This document shows positions 7,425 to 16,510 of a stretch of 39,209 nucleotides of DNA, one piece after another. This DNA is from an uncultured Pelagibacteraceae bacterium (GTDB lineage Bacteria > Pseudomonadota > Alphaproteobacteria > Pelagibacterales > Pelagibacteraceae): the NCBI GenBank assembly GCA_902540545.1, contig CACBMY010000006.1:1-39209 (forward strand), read 5' to 3'. The stretch's first letter is position 1. Each line of letters opens with the position of its first letter. The notes beneath the pieces were generated by a model, which was given only the letters and a program-made list of their open reading frames with translations, did not search any database and was not told the DNA's origin. Position numbers and translations under genes: made by a program.

Positions 7425-9803
7425 ATGTTAGCCAAATTTTATCAAAATAATATTTTAAAAAAACCAAATTTAATTTTAGTTCTATTATTAATTTGCTTAT
7501 GTTTTTTTGGATATTATTCAAAAAACTTTAGACTAGACGCTTCTTCTGAAACGCTACTCATAGAAGGTGACCCTGATTTAAAATATCTAAATGAGATAAA
7601 TGAAAGATACGGTGCTAAAGAATTTTTAGTTCTTACTTACACTCCAAAAGGGAGAATGATAGAAGAAAATTCTATCAAAAACCTTATAAAATTAAAAAAA
7701 GAAATTCAAAAACTCACTTGGGTGCATAGTGTAATCACACTGTTAGATATTCCTTTACTAAACAGCTCCGATGAACCACTAATAGATAGACTGCAAAACT
7801 ATTCTACACTTAGCTCAGAAGGTATTGATAAAGAAAGAGGATTTAATGAAATATTGAACAGTCCTGTTTTCAGGAATTTCGTAATCAGTGAAGATGGTAA
7901 AACATCTGGCATAATAGTTTATTTAAAGTCTAAAGATAAAATAAAAGAATTTAAAAGTAAAAAAGACGAAGAGATTTATAAAGATAAATTAAAAAAACAA
8001 AATCATCAAAATATTTTAGAAATAAGACAAGTAATAAAAAATTTTAGTTCAATAAGCAAAATTCATTTAGGTGGTATTCCTATGATTGCTGATGATATGA
8101 TGACATTTATAAAAAATGATATTATTGTTTTTGGACTTGGGGTTTTTTTATTTATAGTTGCAACACTTTGGTATGTATTTAGAAGATTGATATGGATAAT
8201 TGTACCCATAAGTAGTTGTTTTTTTTCAGTTATAATAATGACAGGACTTCTTGGTCTCTTAGGATGGAAAGTTACCGTTATATCATCTAATTTTATAGCT
8301 TTAATGTTAATATTAACAATGGCCATGAACATTCATATCAGCACAAGATATCTTCAACTTTCAAAACAATTTCCGAAGTTAAATAAATTTAAAATTATAT
8401 CATTAACAACAAGTAAAATGTTTTGGCCTATTTTGTATACAGCTTTAACAACTATATTTGCTTTCTTGTCTCTGGTGTTTAGTGAAATAAAACCAATAAT
8501 AGATTTTGGATTTATGATGACTTTTGGTCTAATAATTTCATTTCTTATTACTTTTAGTCTATTGCCAACATTAATTAATTTATTTAATTTTAATAAAGTT
8601 GCTTTAAAAGAAGAAAAAGGCACTAAGATTACTAATTTTTTCAGTAATGTTTCAGTTTCAAATCAAAATACAATATTTGGGACAAGCTTAATAATTATAT
8701 TTTTAAGTATATTAGGAATTTCAAAGCTTGAAGTTGAAAATAGTTTTATAAATTATTTTGATAAAAATACTGAAATTTATAAAGGAATGAAGCTCATTGA
8801 TGAAAAGTTGGGTGGCACAACACCACTTGAAGTTATTTTAAAATTTCCGAAACAAGATGAAGCTGAACAGAAATCAGAAGATGACGAAGATGATTGGGGA
8901 GATGAAGATGAGAATGATGAAAAATATTGGTTTACAAAAGACAAAATTGATAAAATAAAAAAGGTTCATAATTATTTGGATTCTTTAGAGCCAATTGGAA
9001 AAGTTCTCTCTTTTTCTTCAATAATTGATGTTGCTACTCAATTAAATAATAATAAAGAACTTGGCTCTTTGGAAATGGGCGTCTTATATACTAAGATTCC
9101 AAATAACATAAAAAAAGAAATTGTTGATCCATATATATCTATAAAAGACTCTGAGGCTAGAATTAGCTTAAGAATAAAAGACTCATTAGATAATCTGAGG
9201 AGAAATGATTTACTTATTAAAATAAATTCAGATCTTGAAAATAAATTAAACTTAAAAAAGGATGAGTATAAATTGGGTGGAGTATTAATTTTGTTTAATA
9301 ATCTTTTACAAAGTTTATTTAAATCTCAAATTTTAACACTTGGATTTGTTATGCTTGGAATTTTTATAATGTTTATAATTCTTTTTAAAAATTTAAAATT
9401 AGCTTTAATAGGTGTTGTTCCAAATTTTATAGCAGCTTTTTTTATTTTAGGATTGATAGGATTGTTGGGAATTCCACTTGATATGATGACAATAACAATA
9501 GCTGCCATAACTATAGGTATAGCTGTAGATAATAGTATTCATTATATTTACAGATTTAAAGAGGAGTATGTAAAATTAAAAAATTATAATAAGACATTAA
9601 AACTCTGTCATTCAACAGTTGGTAAAGCAATTTTAAATACATCAATAACAATAGTTTTTGGATTTTCAATTTTAGTAATGTCTAATTTCATACCTACAAT
9701 TTATTTTGGCGTTTTCACAGGTATTGCTATGTTACTTGCAATGGTTTCTGTTTTAACACTTTTGCCCTCTTTACTGCTTAAAATAAAACCATTCAATAAA
9801 TGA
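7425..9803 (+). CDS. RND superfamily / MMPL-domain membrane protein, putative lipid exporter
   Basis: A 792-aa polytopic protein made of two related halves, each starting with one membrane helix followed by a long extracytoplasmic loop and then a cluster of about five helices. The first helix is near residues 15-32. Helix clusters follow near 224-390 and 625-785. The pattern resembles the RND/MMPL family, including HpnN-type and other predicted lipid exporters. Both clusters show the AIxIGIAVDN-like or MAMNIHISTRYL transmembrane segments typical of these proteins. A highly acidic insert lies in the second loop (residues 478-499, 15 of 22 residues Asp or Glu). The substrate is unknown, and no hopanoid genes are visible here. 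It is coupled to cvpA by a 4-bp ATGA overlap. Confidence 0.85.
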   Translation: MLAKFYQNNILKKPNLILVLLLICLCFFGYYSKNFRLDASSETLLIEGDPDLKYLNEINERYGAKEFLVLTYTPKGRMIEENSIKNLIKLKKEIQKLTWVHSVITLLDIPLLNSSDEPLIDRLQNYSTLSSEGIDKERGFNEILNSPVFRNFVISEDGKTSGIIVYLKSKDKIKEFKSKKDEEIYKDKLKKQNHQNILEIRQVIKNFSSISKIHLGGIPMIADDMMTFIKNDIIVFGLGVFLFIVATLWYVFRRLIWIIVPISSCFFSVIIMTGLLGLLGWKVTVISSNFIALMLILTMAMNIHISTRYLQLSKQFPKLNKFKIISLTTSKMFWPILYTALTTIFAFLSLVFSEIKPIIDFGFMMTFGLIISFLITFSLLPTLINLFNFNKVALKEEKGTKITNFFSNVSVSNQNTIFGTSLIIIFLSILGISKLEVENSFINYFDKNTEIYKGMKLIDEKLGGTTPLEVILKFPKQDEAEQKSEDDEDDWGDEDENDEKYWFTKDKIDKIKKVHNYLDSLEPIGKVLSFSSIIDVATQLNNNKELGSLEMGVLYTKIPNNIKKEIVDPYISIKDSEARISLRIKDSLDNLRRNDLLIKINSDLENKLNLKKDEYKLGGVLILFNNLLQSLFKSQILTLGFVMLGIFIMFIILFKNLKLALIGVVPNFIAAFFILGLIGLLGIPLDMMTITIAAITIGIAVDNSIHYIYRFKEEYVKLKNYNKTLKLCHSTVGKAILNTSITIVFGFSILVMSNFIPTIYFGVFTGIAMLLAMVSVLTLLPSLLLKIKPFNK

Positions 9804-10345
9804 TAGAAGCTATTCAGGATTATTTAATACAAGTAACATTATTTGATTATATTTTTTTTGTATTAACAATTTATTTTTTAATTCAAGGATCTAGAAAAGG
9901 TTTCGTTTTAAGTTTGTTATCAGCCGCTAAATGGGTATTGGCTTATATTTTAACAATTTATTTTTTTCCAAAAGTAAAACCTTTTTTTGATGGTATTTTA
10001 GACAGTGAATATGTTCTTGATATAATTGTTGGTGTAATATTGTTTATCTTAATAATATTTCTTATTCTTTTAGTAAATAAAGCAATAAGTAAAGTTATTA
10101 CTTATACTGGATTAGGTTCAGTTGATAAAGTTTTCGGCTTTTTCTTTGGAATCGCTAAAAGCTACATTTTAATTGTTTGTTTATTTACTGCTGTAGATGT
10201 TATCTACGATAGCAAAAAATGGCCATTAAATTTGAAAGATTCGTTAACATTTCCTTGGGTTGAAAAAGGTAGTATCTATCTTATAAAGGTATTTCCAAAT
10301 CAAAAACAATATGAAGACGCTAAAGAAAAAGTTCAAGATGTATAA
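9800..10345 (+). CDS. cvpA: CvpA family membrane protein
   Basis: A 181-aa protein with four predicted membrane helices (about residues 17-35, 39-57, 72-95 and 110-135). It contains the family's GSRKGFVLSLLSAAKW loop (31-45) and GSVDKVFGFFFGIAKSY (near 112-128). CvpA proteins are named for colicin V production in E. coli, and their biochemical role is unsettled, though envelope stability has been proposed. The gene order cvpA-purF is widely conserved and supports the assignment. The start overlaps the MMPL stop by 4 bp, and the last 8 bases overlap the preferred purF start. Confidence 0.88.
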   Translation: MIEAIQDYLIQVTLFDYIFFVLTIYFLIQGSRKGFVLSLLSAAKWVLAYILTIYFFPKVKPFFDGILDSEYVLDIIVGVILFILIIFLILLVNKAISKVITYTGLGSVDKVFGFFFGIAKSYILIVCLFTAVDVIYDSKKWPLNLKDSLTFPWVEKGSIYLIKVFPNQKQYEDAKEKVQDV

Positions 10346-11780
10346 TCCTAAATTAAAAGAGGAATGTGCCGTCTTCGGTATAAGCAATACACCAGAAGCA
10401 TCGACCTTAACCGCTTTAGGACTTCATGCGTTACAACATAGAGGTCAAGAGGGTTGTGGAATTGTATCATTTGATGGCGAAAAATATCACTCCGAAAAAA
10501 GATTTGGTTTAGTTGGTGACAACTTTAATGATGAAAAAGTTTTAAAAAACTTACCAGGAAATTATGCGATAGGTCACAATAGATATTCTACAACTGGCGG
10601 AACTGCTTTAAGAAATGTGCAACCGTTCTTTGCTGATACTAATTCAGGTGGAATTGGAGTTGCGCATAATGGCAACTTAACAAATGCCATAACACTTAGA
10701 AATAAAATGGTTGAAGAAGGCTCAATTTTTTACACAACATCAGATACTGAAACCATAGTAAAACTTATAGCTAAATCAAAAAGACCAAAGACAATTGATA
10801 AAGTTATCGATGCGCTTTTTCAAATTCAAGGAGGATATGCGCTAGTTATGATGACACAAAATACTCTTATTGGGGTAAGAGATCCTTATGGAATTAGACC
10901 TCTAGTTATTGGAAAATTGAAAAACTCTTATGTTTTTGCATCTGAGACATGTGCTTTTGATATTATTGGTGCAAAATTTGTTAGAGAAGTTGATAATGGT
11001 GAAATTGTTTATGTAGAAAATGATGAATTAAAAAGTATTAAGCCTTTTCCTCTAAAAAAAGTAAGACCATGTGTTTTTGAATATATTTATTTTTCACGAC
11101 CAGATAGTATTTTAAATGGTAAAACTGCTTATGAATATCGTAAAAGATTTGGAGCAGAATTAGCAAAAGAGGATAATTTAGATGCTGACTTAGTTGTACC
11201 TGTACCAGATTCTGGAAATGCAGCTGCGTTGGGTTATGCTGAGGAAAAAAAAATAAACTTTGATTTAGGTTTAATAAGAAATCACTATGTAGGTAGAACT
11301 TTTATAGAACCCTCCCAGCAAATTAGAAGTTTAGGAGTTAAATTAAAATTGAACGCAAACGTTTCAGTTATAAAAAATAAAAAAATTATTTTGGTTGACG
11401 ACTCTCTTGTTAGAGGAACTACCTCATCAAAAATTGTAAAAATGTTATACGATAATGGCGCTAAAGAGATACATGTCAGGATAGCAAGTCCAGAAATAAA
11501 ATACCCAGATTTTTATGGAGTTGATACACCTACAAAAAAAGAACTATTAGCAGCAAATAAATCAGTAGATGAAATAAAAGAATTTATTAAAGCAAAATCA
11601 CTTAAATTTTTAACTTTAGATGGTTTATATCGAGGAATGGGTTTTGAAAAGAGAAATGATGCTTATCCTCAATTAACTGATCATCATTTTACTGGTGATT
11701 ATCCGGTAAAAATAATTGATGAACTTGGAGAAGATAAAGTTACACAATTATCATTATTAAGTACTGGGTCTAGTAATTAA
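10338..11780 (+). CDS. purF: Amidophosphoribosyltransferase PurF
   Basis: The first committed enzyme of purine synthesis; it makes phosphoribosylamine from PRPP and glutamine. I prefer the ATG at 10338 (480 aa), because it leaves a short propeptide of nine residues before the expected N-terminal nucleophile Cys10 of CAVFGI. An in-frame ATG at 10311 would add nine lysine-rich residues. The Ntn-type glutaminase shows HRGQEGCGI, HNRYSTTGG and NGNLTNA. The PRPP loop is VDDSLVRGT (about 353-361). The cysteines that hold a 4Fe-4S cluster in Bacillus-type enzymes are not present, and the C-terminal CxxC is replaced by a QLTDHHF segment. The stop shares one base with the next gene's start. Confidence 0.96.
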   Translation: MYNPKLKEECAVFGISNTPEASTLTALGLHALQHRGQEGCGIVSFDGEKYHSEKRFGLVGDNFNDEKVLKNLPGNYAIGHNRYSTTGGTALRNVQPFFADTNSGGIGVAHNGNLTNAITLRNKMVEEGSIFYTTSDTETIVKLIAKSKRPKTIDKVIDALFQIQGGYALVMMTQNTLIGVRDPYGIRPLVIGKLKNSYVFASETCAFDIIGAKFVREVDNGEIVYVENDELKSIKPFPLKKVRPCVFEYIYFSRPDSILNGKTAYEYRKRFGAELAKEDNLDADLVVPVPDSGNAAALGYAEEKKINFDLGLIRNHYVGRTFIEPSQQIRSLGVKLKLNANVSVIKNKKIILVDDSLVRGTTSSKIVKMLYDNGAKEIHVRIASPEIKYPDFYGVDTPTKKELLAANKSVDEIKEFIKAKSLKFLTLDGLYRGMGFEKRNDAYPQLTDHHFTGDYPVKIIDELGEDKVTQLSLLSTGSSN

Positions 11781-12337
11781 TGAAAAAAGTAAATTTTACT
11801 GAAATGAAAAATGGTTCAAAAGAAGATTATGAATTATTAGAAAAGTATGAAAAAAATTTTGAGCGTAAGACAGCGGATAGATTACTCAAATATCTTGCAA
11901 GTCAAACTACAACTCTTGAAGGCTATCAAATAACTAGATTAGAACATTCTTTGCAAGCAGCAACAAGAGCGTACAAAAATGGAGAAAGTGAAGAGATGGT
12001 AGTAGCAACTTTGCTTCATGACATAGGAGATGACTTGGCGCCTATGAATCATTCTCAATATGCGGCTTCAATAATAAGACCATATGTTTCAGAAAAAACA
12101 TATTGGATAATACTTCATCATGGTCTTTTTCAAACTTATTATAGTGCTCATCATTTAGGAGGTGATAGAAACGCTAGGGATAAATTCAAGGACCACAAAT
12201 ATTATCAAGATACAGTTGATTTTTGTGAAAAATATGACCAGTCTTCTTTTGATCCTAACTACAAATCTATGTCTTTAGAAGAGTTTGAACCAATGGTGAA
12301 AAAGATATTTGATAGAAAACCTTTTTATCATCACTAA
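11780..12337 (+). CDS. HD-domain protein (COG4341-type; possible phosphohydrolase or MIOX/PhnZ-like oxygenase)
   Basis: A 185-aa soluble protein with an HD metal-binding fold. Candidate ligands in order are His56 (RLEHSLQ), His80-Asp81 (LLHDIGD), His91 (MNHSQY), His113/114 (ILHHG) and Asp153 (EKYDQ). The His56 to His80-Asp81 spacing of 24 residues equals that of the diiron oxygenase PhnZ (His34 to His58-Asp59, from memory). HD proteins can be phosphohydrolases or mixed-valent diiron oxygenases such as myo-inositol oxygenase and PhnZ, and the sequence alone does not decide. The start shares one base with the purF stop (TAATG), so it is translationally coupled to purine synthesis, although no functional link is proven. 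A single-gene role in nucleotide or phosphonate metabolism is possible. Confidence 0.75.
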   Translation: MKKVNFTEMKNGSKEDYELLEKYEKNFERKTADRLLKYLASQTTTLEGYQITRLEHSLQAATRAYKNGESEEMVVATLLHDIGDDLAPMNHSQYAASIIRPYVSEKTYWIILHHGLFQTYYSAHHLGGDRNARDKFKDHKYYQDTVDFCEKYDQSSFDPNYKSMSLEEFEPMVKKIFDRKPFYHH

Positions 12338-12352
12338 TTTTTAAAAGAAAAA

Positions 12353-14302
12353 ATGACTAATAAACTCAAGGAAGAGAAAAGTCCGTATTTAAAACAACAT
12401 AAAGATAATCCAGTTAACTGGTTTGCTTGGAATAAAGAAAGTTTAGAACAAGCAAAAAAAGAAAAAAAACCAATATTTCTTAGTGTTGGATATGCGAGTT
12501 GTCATTGGTGTCATGTGATGGCTCATGAAAGTTTTGAAGATGATGAAACAGCTAAAATAATGAATGAAAAATTTATAAACATTAAAGTTGATAGAGAAGA
12601 AAGACCTGATTTAGATTATGTTTTTCAAAGAAGTTTATCTATTTTAACAGGAACACAAGGAGGTTGGCCTTTATCGATGTTTCTTGATGAAAATGGAGTT
12701 CCTTTTACTGGTGGAACTTATTTCCCACCAAAAGAAATGCATGGAAGACCAGATTTTCAAAAAGTTCTAAATAATGTTTCTGACGTATATAATAAGAATA
12801 GAGAAAAAATTCTCGATCAAGCGCCCCAAATGCAAGAAATATTCGGTAAAATTAATCAAAGATCAGCAGTATTAAATCAACCATTAGAGCCATTTTTAGA
12901 AAAAATTATACAGCACCTTGATAAAGATAATGGGAGTTTCAAGGGAGCTCCTAAGTTTCCCCAATTTTATTTATTTGATGCAATGTTTTATTTTTATTTA
13001 AAAACAGGAAAAGGAGAATACTTTAAACCAGTTGAGACTTTACTCTATAATATTTCTTCAAAAGGAATGTATGATCATTTAGCTGGTGGTATAGCAAGAT
13101 ATACAGTTGATGAAAATTGGATTGTCCCCCACTTTGAAAAAATGCTTTATGATAATATTCAATATATAGGATTGTTAAATAAGTTCTTTCAAAAAACAAA
13201 TAATCTTTATTATAAGAAAAAGTTAGAGCAGACTATAGATTTTATTAATTCAGAATTTAAAAATGATTTTGATCTTTATGGGTCTGCATATGATGCCGAT
13301 AGCGATGGTGTTGAAGGAAAATATTATGTATGGAATTATGCAGAACTAAAAAATACTCTGGGTTCTAAATTTAATTTATTTGCAAAAAAATATAATTTAA
13401 CTGAAGAGGGAAATTTTGAAGGTAATAATATTTTAATAGAAACTCATAATAAACTTTCCAATGATGAGATTAAAGAAATCTCAAACACAGAAAAAACGTT
13501 ATTAGATCAAAGAAATAAACGTATTAAACCATTATTTGATGATAAATCTCAAACTGATCAAAATTGTTTTTTATTAGAAACACTTCTTCTTTCATCGCTA
13601 GTAACTGATAATGAAGAACTAAAACAAAATACTCTTGTTAGTATAAAGATATTGGAAAAATATTTATCAGACAAAATTTTCCATTGCTATCAAGACACAG
13701 AGATTGACGCTTTTTTGGAGGATTACGTATACTATGCTAGTCTTTTGATAACTATTTATGAGTTAGATGGTGACGTTAAATACATCGAAAAAGCAAAAGA
13801 TATTTTAATAAAAACCTGGGAATACTTCTTTGATAAAAAATCAGGCTTAATGCAGAAAAATAAAATATTAGACAATGATCTATTTGTACAACCAGTAGAT
13901 CTAAATGATAATAATATACCAAATGGAAATAGTGTATATTTAAACTTATGTAATAAAATATATATTATAACTAGCGATAAAATATGGTTTGAAAAAATTG
14001 ATATTTTAAAAAAAAGTTTCCACCAAGTTTTAAACTCAAACTTTGCACAAATGTTTAGTTTTGTAAAATCATTGGATATTTGTAATGAAAATATATCTTT
14101 TACAATTCATGGAAAGCAAAATTTAGATCCTAATATAAAAAAGTATTTGCAAAAAAAATTTTTTACCAGGGCTACATTTAAATATCTAGATAATGAAGTA
14201 AAAGAGGCAAAAATTGTTATATGTAAAAATCAAACTTGCTCTAACAAATTAAGTAATATAAAGGAAATTGAAGATTATCTAAAAAGAAACAATATAAGCT
14301 AA
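12353..14302 (+). CDS. DUF255 thioredoxin-like / YyaL-SSP411 family protein
   Basis: A 649-aa protein of the conserved YyaL family. The N-terminal thioredoxin-like domain begins NPVNWFAW and carries a CHWCHVM redox motif (Cys50, Cys53) followed by HESFED and a VDREERPDLD segment. The rest resembles a glycosidase-like alpha/alpha toroid, with GGIARYTVDENWIVPHFEKM and YDADSDGVEGKYYVW motifs. The function is unknown. It lies 15 bp after the HD gene and overlaps gshA by one base, so it is part of a glutathione-linked operon. That context, with the CxxC motif, fits a thiol-redox role, but this is inference only. Confidence 0.9.
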   Translation: MTNKLKEEKSPYLKQHKDNPVNWFAWNKESLEQAKKEKKPIFLSVGYASCHWCHVMAHESFEDDETAKIMNEKFINIKVDREERPDLDYVFQRSLSILTGTQGGWPLSMFLDENGVPFTGGTYFPPKEMHGRPDFQKVLNNVSDVYNKNREKILDQAPQMQEIFGKINQRSAVLNQPLEPFLEKIIQHLDKDNGSFKGAPKFPQFYLFDAMFYFYLKTGKGEYFKPVETLLYNISSKGMYDHLAGGIARYTVDENWIVPHFEKMLYDNIQYIGLLNKFFQKTNNLYYKKKLEQTIDFINSEFKNDFDLYGSAYDADSDGVEGKYYVWNYAELKNTLGSKFNLFAKKYNLTEEGNFEGNNILIETHNKLSNDEIKEISNTEKTLLDQRNKRIKPLFDDKSQTDQNCFLLETLLLSSLVTDNEELKQNTLVSIKILEKYLSDKIFHCYQDTEIDAFLEDYVYYASLLITIYELDGDVKYIEKAKDILIKTWEYFFDKKSGLMQKNKILDNDLFVQPVDLNDNNIPNGNSVYLNLCNKIYIITSDKIWFEKIDILKKSFHQVLNSNFAQMFSFVKSLDICNENISFTIHGKQNLDPNIKKYLQKKFFTRATFKYLDNEVKEAKIVICKNQTCSNKLSNIKEIEDYLKRNNIS

Positions 14303-15597
14303 TGATAGAAACAAAGGAACAAATAATAGAACATTTTAAGTCAGGCTCAAAGGATAAATCTAATTTGAAGATTGGAGTTGAGCATGAAAAATTTATTTTT
14401 GATAAAAAAACAAATACGAGAATTGATTATTCCAAAATCATGAAAATGTTTGAAAATTTATATGAGTTTGGCTGGAAACCTATTTTTGAAGAAAAAAATC
14501 CAATAGCGTTAACTAAGAATAGTAAAAGTATTACTTTAGAGCCCGGTAATCAAATAGAGCTATCTGGAGCAAAATTAAATAATATTCACGAAGCTTGTGC
14601 TGAATCTCATGAATATTTATTTGAGTTAAATCAGGTAATTGAAAAATTAGATTTTAAAATAGTAAGCGCTGGATATGATCCTATATCTAAACTTAAGGAT
14701 ATACCTAATAATCCAAAAAAAAGGTATGAGGTTATGACCAAAGATATGCCTGTTGGAGGAAAACTAAGTTTGGACATGATGTATAAAACTGCAGGTACGC
14801 AATTAAATTTAGATTATACCTCAGAAGAAGATTTTATAAAAAAATTTAAGTTGGCAAATAATTTAGTTCCAATATCTATCGGACTTTTTGCAAATTCCTC
14901 TATAGTTGAAAAAAGTAATAGTGGATACTTATCTTACAGATCTAAAGTTTGGCAAGAAACATCTAGAGGTGGATTGCCTGAGTTTTTTTTAAAAGACGTA
15001 AATTTTGAAAAATATGCAGATTATATTATGAATTATCCAATCTTATTTTTACAAAGTGAAGGTAATTATATATCTGGAAAAAAATATTTATTTAAAAACT
15101 TTATGAGTGGAGAAATTAAAGAAATTGGAAATAAAATTCCTAGCAATAATGATCTTGATACACATTTAGGAACAATATTTACAGAGAACAGATTAAAACA
15201 ATATATCGAATTAAGATCAATGGATGCGTGCGGATGGGAGTGTTTATGTGCTGGTCCCGCTCTATTCACTGGATTAATTTATGGAAATCTGGAGGAAGCT
15301 TTAGATTTAATTAAAAATTGGGAAGCTAATGAAGTGCTTTCAGCTTATAAAAATGCCCCTAAAAATGGCTTAAAAACTAATTTGATGGGCAAGGATATTT
15401 CGTATTGGGCAGAGAGACTATTAGACATATCAAAATCAGGATTAAAAAAGAGAGACTTTTTAAATAGAAAAAAATTAAGTGAAGCAAAGTTTTTAGATCA
15501 CTTAGAAAAAATTATAAAAAATAAAAAAACAAATGCTGATAATATAATAAGTAAGTATTCAAATTCTGAAAATTTGAATGATTTATATGACCAATAA
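14302..15597 (+). CDS. gshA: Glutamate-cysteine ligase (alphaproteobacterial/plant type)
   Basis: A 431-aa ATP-dependent ligase that makes gamma-glutamylcysteine, the first step of glutathione synthesis. Visible features include KIGVEHEKFIF (about residues 23-33), the substrate-loop region SITLEPGNQIELSGA (about 74-88), GGKLSLDMMYKTAGTQLNLDY and the C-terminal YIELRSMDACG. These are typical of the GCS2-type enzymes found in plants and alphaproteobacteria, not of the E. coli GshA type. It is coupled to the upstream DUF255 gene by a TAATG overlap and to gshB by an 11-bp overlap. Confidence 0.93.
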   Translation: MIETKEQIIEHFKSGSKDKSNLKIGVEHEKFIFDKKTNTRIDYSKIMKMFENLYEFGWKPIFEEKNPIALTKNSKSITLEPGNQIELSGAKLNNIHEACAESHEYLFELNQVIEKLDFKIVSAGYDPISKLKDIPNNPKKRYEVMTKDMPVGGKLSLDMMYKTAGTQLNLDYTSEEDFIKKFKLANNLVPISIGLFANSSIVEKSNSGYLSYRSKVWQETSRGGLPEFFLKDVNFEKYADYIMNYPILFLQSEGNYISGKKYLFKNFMSGEIKEIGNKIPSNNDLDTHLGTIFTENRLKQYIELRSMDACGWECLCAGPALFTGLIYGNLEEALDLIKNWEANEVLSAYKNAPKNGLKTNLMGKDISYWAERLLDISKSGLKKRDFLNRKKLSEAKFLDHLEKIIKNKKTNADNIISKYSNSENLNDLYDQ

Positions 15598-16510
15598 AAT
15601 TGTTGCTATACAAGGTGATAATTTAAAAAAAATAAATATCAAAACAGATACTACTATTTTTTTAGCTCACGAAGCTCAAAACAAGGGTTATAAATTATTT
15701 TATTATTATCCAGAAAATTTATCGAATATAAGAGGAAAAACTGTAAGTGAAGGATATTTTATTAAAATAGATTATTCAAAAAAGAAATTTTATAAAATTC
15801 TAAAAAAATCAAAATTAGACTTATCCTTAGCAAAATATATTTTAATTAGACAGGATCCACCTTTTAACTTAGAATATATATCTACAACATTAATGTTGGA
15901 TAGAATCAAAAATAAAACAAAAATTATTAATGATCCTACTTCAGTAAGAAATATTTCAGAAAAATTTTATTCTTTAAATTTTAAAAACTATATGGCGGAT
16001 ACAATATTTACTAAAGATTTGATTGAAATTAAAAAATTTTTCAAAAAACATAAAAAGATAATAATTAAACCTATTCATAGCTATGGTGGCAATGATATAA
16101 ATCTTATTTCAGGAAAGCTTAATTTGCTTAAAATAAAACAAATATTGAAAAAACATGGTCACATTATGTGTCAAAAATTTTTAAATAAAATTAAGTTTGG
16201 AGATAAAAGAGTTTTTATTATAAATGGTAAGGTTTGTGGGGCTATATCTAGAGTTCCAAAATCAGGATCAATATTGAGCAATATGAGCAAAGGTGCAAAA
16301 CCTAAAATCGCATTTTTAAGTAATAAAGAGCTAAAAGTTTCAAATATTATTGCAAAAAAAATTAAGAAAGACGGAATATACTTTGCAGGAATAGACTTCA
16401 TTGATGGAAAGTTAAATGGAGATATAAATGTAACATCACCAACGGGTATAAAAACATATTTTGATTTATCTCAGATAAACTTGGCTAAGACTTTTTGGAA
16501 AGGTTTATAG
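15587..16510 (+). CDS. gshB: Glutathione synthetase
   Basis: An ATP-grasp enzyme that adds glycine to gamma-glutamylcysteine. I prefer the ATG at 15587 (MTNKIVAIQGD, 307 aa), which aligns with the usual GshB N-terminus; an ATG nine bases upstream is also in frame. Supporting motifs are the RQDPPFNLEYISTTLMLD segment (about 88-105), the ATP-grasp loop IIKPIHSYGGNDI, and the C-terminal GIDFIDGKLNGDINVTSPTGI. The protein is lysine-rich and diverged compared with E. coli GshB. It follows gshA with an 11-bp overlap, so the two-step pathway is in one operon. Glycine is a substrate, which ties it to the glycine theme of the window. Confidence 0.93.
   Translation: MTNKIVAIQGDNLKKINIKTDTTIFLAHEAQNKGYKLFYYYPENLSNIRGKTVSEGYFIKIDYSKKKFYKILKKSKLDLSLAKYILIRQDPPFNLEYISTTLMLDRIKNKTKIINDPTSVRNISEKFYSLNFKNYMADTIFTKDLIEIKKFFKKHKKIIIKPIHSYGGNDINLISGKLNLLKIKQILKKHGHIMCQKFLNKIKFGDKRVFIINGKVCGAISRVPKSGSILSNMSKGAKPKIAFLSNKELKVSNIIAKKIKKDGIYFAGIDFIDGKLNGDINVTSPTGIKTYFDLSQINLAKTFWKGL

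Noticed and set aside
8063..8623. Two minus-strand frames inside the MMPL gene
   Set aside because: They are reverse-strand shadows of membrane helices; there is no start signal and the plus frame is clearly coding.
7425..9803. Naming the MMPL protein as hopanoid transporter HpnN
   Set aside because: Architecture is similar, but no hopanoid genes are present and the RND/MMPL family is broad, so a specific substrate is not supported.
10311..10337. Earlier purF start adding nine residues
   Set aside because: The ATG at 10338 better positions the catalytic N-terminal Cys10 after a short propeptide; the upstream extension would lie deep inside cvpA without a ribosome binding site.
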